Shown here piece after piece: positions 62,821 through 64,000 of a stretch of DNA of 64,000 nucleotides. Below the pieces are notes generated by a model that had not been told where the DNA came from, made no database searches, and worked only from the letters and a program-made list of their open reading frames with translations. Location of the stretch: NCBI RefSeq assembly GCF_002224265.1, contig NZ_CP012882.1:124001-188000 (forward strand), in the 5' to 3' direction. How positions within the stretch are numbered: position 1 is the stretch's first letter; each line of letters starts with the position of its first letter. Both the position numbers and the translations under genes were made by a program. The DNA is from Vibrio vulnificus NBRC 15645 = ATCC 27562 (lineage in GTDB: Bacteria; Pseudomonadota; Gammaproteobacteria; Enterobacterales; Vibrionaceae).

Positions 62821-64000
62821 ATGAAAAAAAGAACAATGCTTTTGTTGGGTTTTGTCGCGGTATTCAGCATTGGGTGTGACAACAACACAACAACACAACA
62901 AGAAATATTACCGATTGCGAATGCAGGGCATCCAATATCCAGCGGGCGTGGAACAACCGTCGTACTCAACGGCAGTCAATCCCACGACCCAGACGAAAAA
63001 TCATTGACTTATCAATGGACAATTATCGAAAAACCGTCAGGTAGCCTTTCAACATTAATTGACAACACATCCCCTTTTCCCAGTTTATATCTCGATAAAG
63101 TGGGCATTTATAAAGCTCAGCTCATCGTCAGCAATGGCGAGAAAGAGAGCCAGCCTTCCATTGTCACCATTTCAGATGCAGACACTCCTCCCGTTGCCAA
63201 TGCAGGGAAAGACATAAAACTATCGGATCTTGGTTTTGTCGTTCTGGACGGAACTGGCAGTTTCGACTCAGATGGAGACAAGCTCGAATACCGCTGGACT
63301 TTGGTAAAGAAACCTCAAGGCAGCAGTGCCAGTATTCTCCAACCAACAAGTGCGACACCCACACTAAACTACGACTCTTCTGGCGAATATATCGCAGAGC
63401 TCGTTGTGAGTGATGGAGTGTATCAAAGTACACCAGATAGAGTGGTTTTGACGGATAGCAACATTGCCCCCATAGCCAAACCAAAGGCCGCTGCTTTTAT
63501 GACCCTTGGACAAGCGGTCGCTTTAAGTGGATCTGAGTCGTTTGATGCGGATGGTGATACTTTAAGTTACCAATGGCATATGGTCGCAAGACCAAACGGC
63601 AGCCAGGCAAACTTACTTGATGCGACCACGCCACAAACGTCGATCACTCCCGATGTGGCAGGCGATTACATCGTAGCGTTAGTCGTAAAAGATGGGAACA
63701 ACGCCAGTAGCCCAGCCACCGTGACCATTCATGCTGCTTCCAGTTTAAATCAGGCTCCCATTGCGGTAACAGGCCACGATAGGCAGATAACCACTTCACA
63801 GGAAGTGCATCTCGATGGCAGCGCCTCCCACGATCCGGAAGGTAATAGCCTGACTTATCGCTGGTCACTGGTACATAAACCTTCTGGCAGTCTGGCGCAG
63901 CTCAGTGAGCCGTTCAGCGTCCATCCGTTTTTTACTCCGGATATCCCCGGCAGTTATGTGGCGCAGTTAATCGTGAACGATGGTACGCGAGACAGCCTTC
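62821..64000 (+). CDS. PKD/REJ-repeat lipoprotein, 3' end beyond the window
   Basis: ATG at 62821 with AAGGAACGGCA upstream. The first 18 residues, MKKRTMLLLGFVAVFSIG, lead to a lipobox Cys19, so it is an outer-envelope lipoprotein. Then four repeats of about 90 residues, beginning near 30, 122, 215 and 312, follow the PKD/REJ pattern: a leading P-x-A-x-AG, GSQSHDPD or GTGSFDSDGD, a YxWT or YRWS core and a closing VxDG. Linkers are short. The frame is open to the window edge. Such repeats serve adhesion or carbohydrate binding in large surface proteins; the role here is unknown. Confidence 0.88.
   Translation, partial: MKKRTMLLLGFVAVFSIGCDNNTTTQQEILPIANAGHPISSGRGTTVVLNGSQSHDPDEKSLTYQWTIIEKPSGSLSTLIDNTSPFPSLYLDKVGIYKAQLIVSNGEKESQPSIVTISDADTPPVANAGKDIKLSDLGFVVLDGTGSFDSDGDKLEYRWTLVKKPQGSSASILQPTSATPTLNYDSSGEYIAELVVSDGVYQSTPDRVVLTDSNIAPIAKPKAAAFMTLGQAVALSGSESFDADGDTLSYQWHMVARPNGSQANLLDATTPQTSITPDVAGDYIVALVVKDGNNASSPATVTIHAASSLNQAPIAVTGHDRQITTSQEVHLDGSASHDPEGNSLTYRWSLVHKPSGSLAQLSEPFSVHPFFTPDIPGSYVAQLIVNDGTRDSL

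Overview
The window looks like a chromosomal segment of a Vibrio species. The grounds are a complete rRNA operon with the spacer tRNA set Glu-Lys-Ala-Val, a TcpG/DsbA-like oxidoreductase, YibL, YbjQ, DUF3103 and YccF proteins, a CarRS-like two-component system beside dgkA and eptA, and moderate G+C. The mix of metabolic, sensory and transport genes with only one rRNA operon would fit the secondary chromosome of a V. vulnificus-like species, but that is inference. I see no insertion sequence, prophage, integron or CRISPR array.

Layout. 1-1.3 kb: two minus-strand membrane genes (PepSY-TM, cut by the window edge, and a DUF2946-like protein). 1.6-4.3 kb: a plus-strand exported oxidative-stress operon (secreted catalase, ankyrin protein, Cu/Zn superoxide dismutase). 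4.4-6.2 kb: cytochrome b562, a PHP phosphoesterase and an SRPBCC protein. 6.4-9.3 kb: a large membrane HD-GYP c-di-GMP phosphodiesterase. 9.3-11.6 kb: EamA exporter/LysR pair and YbjQ, followed by a candidate small RNA at about 11.74-11.82 kb. 11.9-17.8 kb: a DUF3103 lipoprotein and a tightly overlapping TonB receptor - YfiR-like - CHASE8/GGDEF operon, apparently an envelope-to-c-di-GMP signalling unit. 18-24.9 kb: orphan PotD-like binding protein, a lactate/2-hydroxyacid dehydrogenase with an unusual specificity residue, a second EamA exporter, an L,D-transpeptidase-fold protein, a SetA-like sugar efflux gene with divergent AraC regulator, and yibL.

25.2-31.1 kb (minus strand): tandem rRNA promoters, 16S, tRNA-Glu, -Lys, -Ala, -Val, 23S, 5S and a trailing tRNA-Ser. 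31.2-38.8 kb: a small membrane protein, a bacterial TrmY-like SPOUT methyltransferase, thiD behind a TPP riboswitch, a PgpB-like phosphatase, a micro-ORF with a perfect ribosome binding site, a TetR regulator, a HAD phosphatase, an isochorismatase-like hydrolase and ribB behind an FMN riboswitch.

38.9-46.4 kb: a long PLP decarboxylase with an acidic insertion, a DsbA paralogue with a Cys/His-rich small membrane protein, small conserved proteins, and two adjacent LysR/divergent-oxidoreductase modules. 46.5-53.0 kb: a heptanucleotide tandem repeat, a CarRS/RstAB-like two-component system and dgkA-eptA-sulfatase-fold transferase, an envelope-remodelling cluster expected to affect cationic peptide resistance. 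53.1-64 kb: YccF, a lipoprotein alpha-amylase, a modular secreted endonuclease I, a solute-binding protein, a Cys-motif protein, a GAF-GGDEF cyclase, an EamA exporter with a divergent MocR regulator, and a PKD-repeat lipoprotein cut by the window end.

Three c-di-GMP enzymes (two cyclases, one HD-GYP), three EamA exporters each near a regulator or metabolic gene, and two vitamin riboswitches stand out. The most unusual items are the candidate sRNA, the TonB/YfiR/cyclase operon, the catalase/ankyrin/SodC operon with an internal 15-bp inverted repeat, the TrmY-like gene and the micro-ORF.
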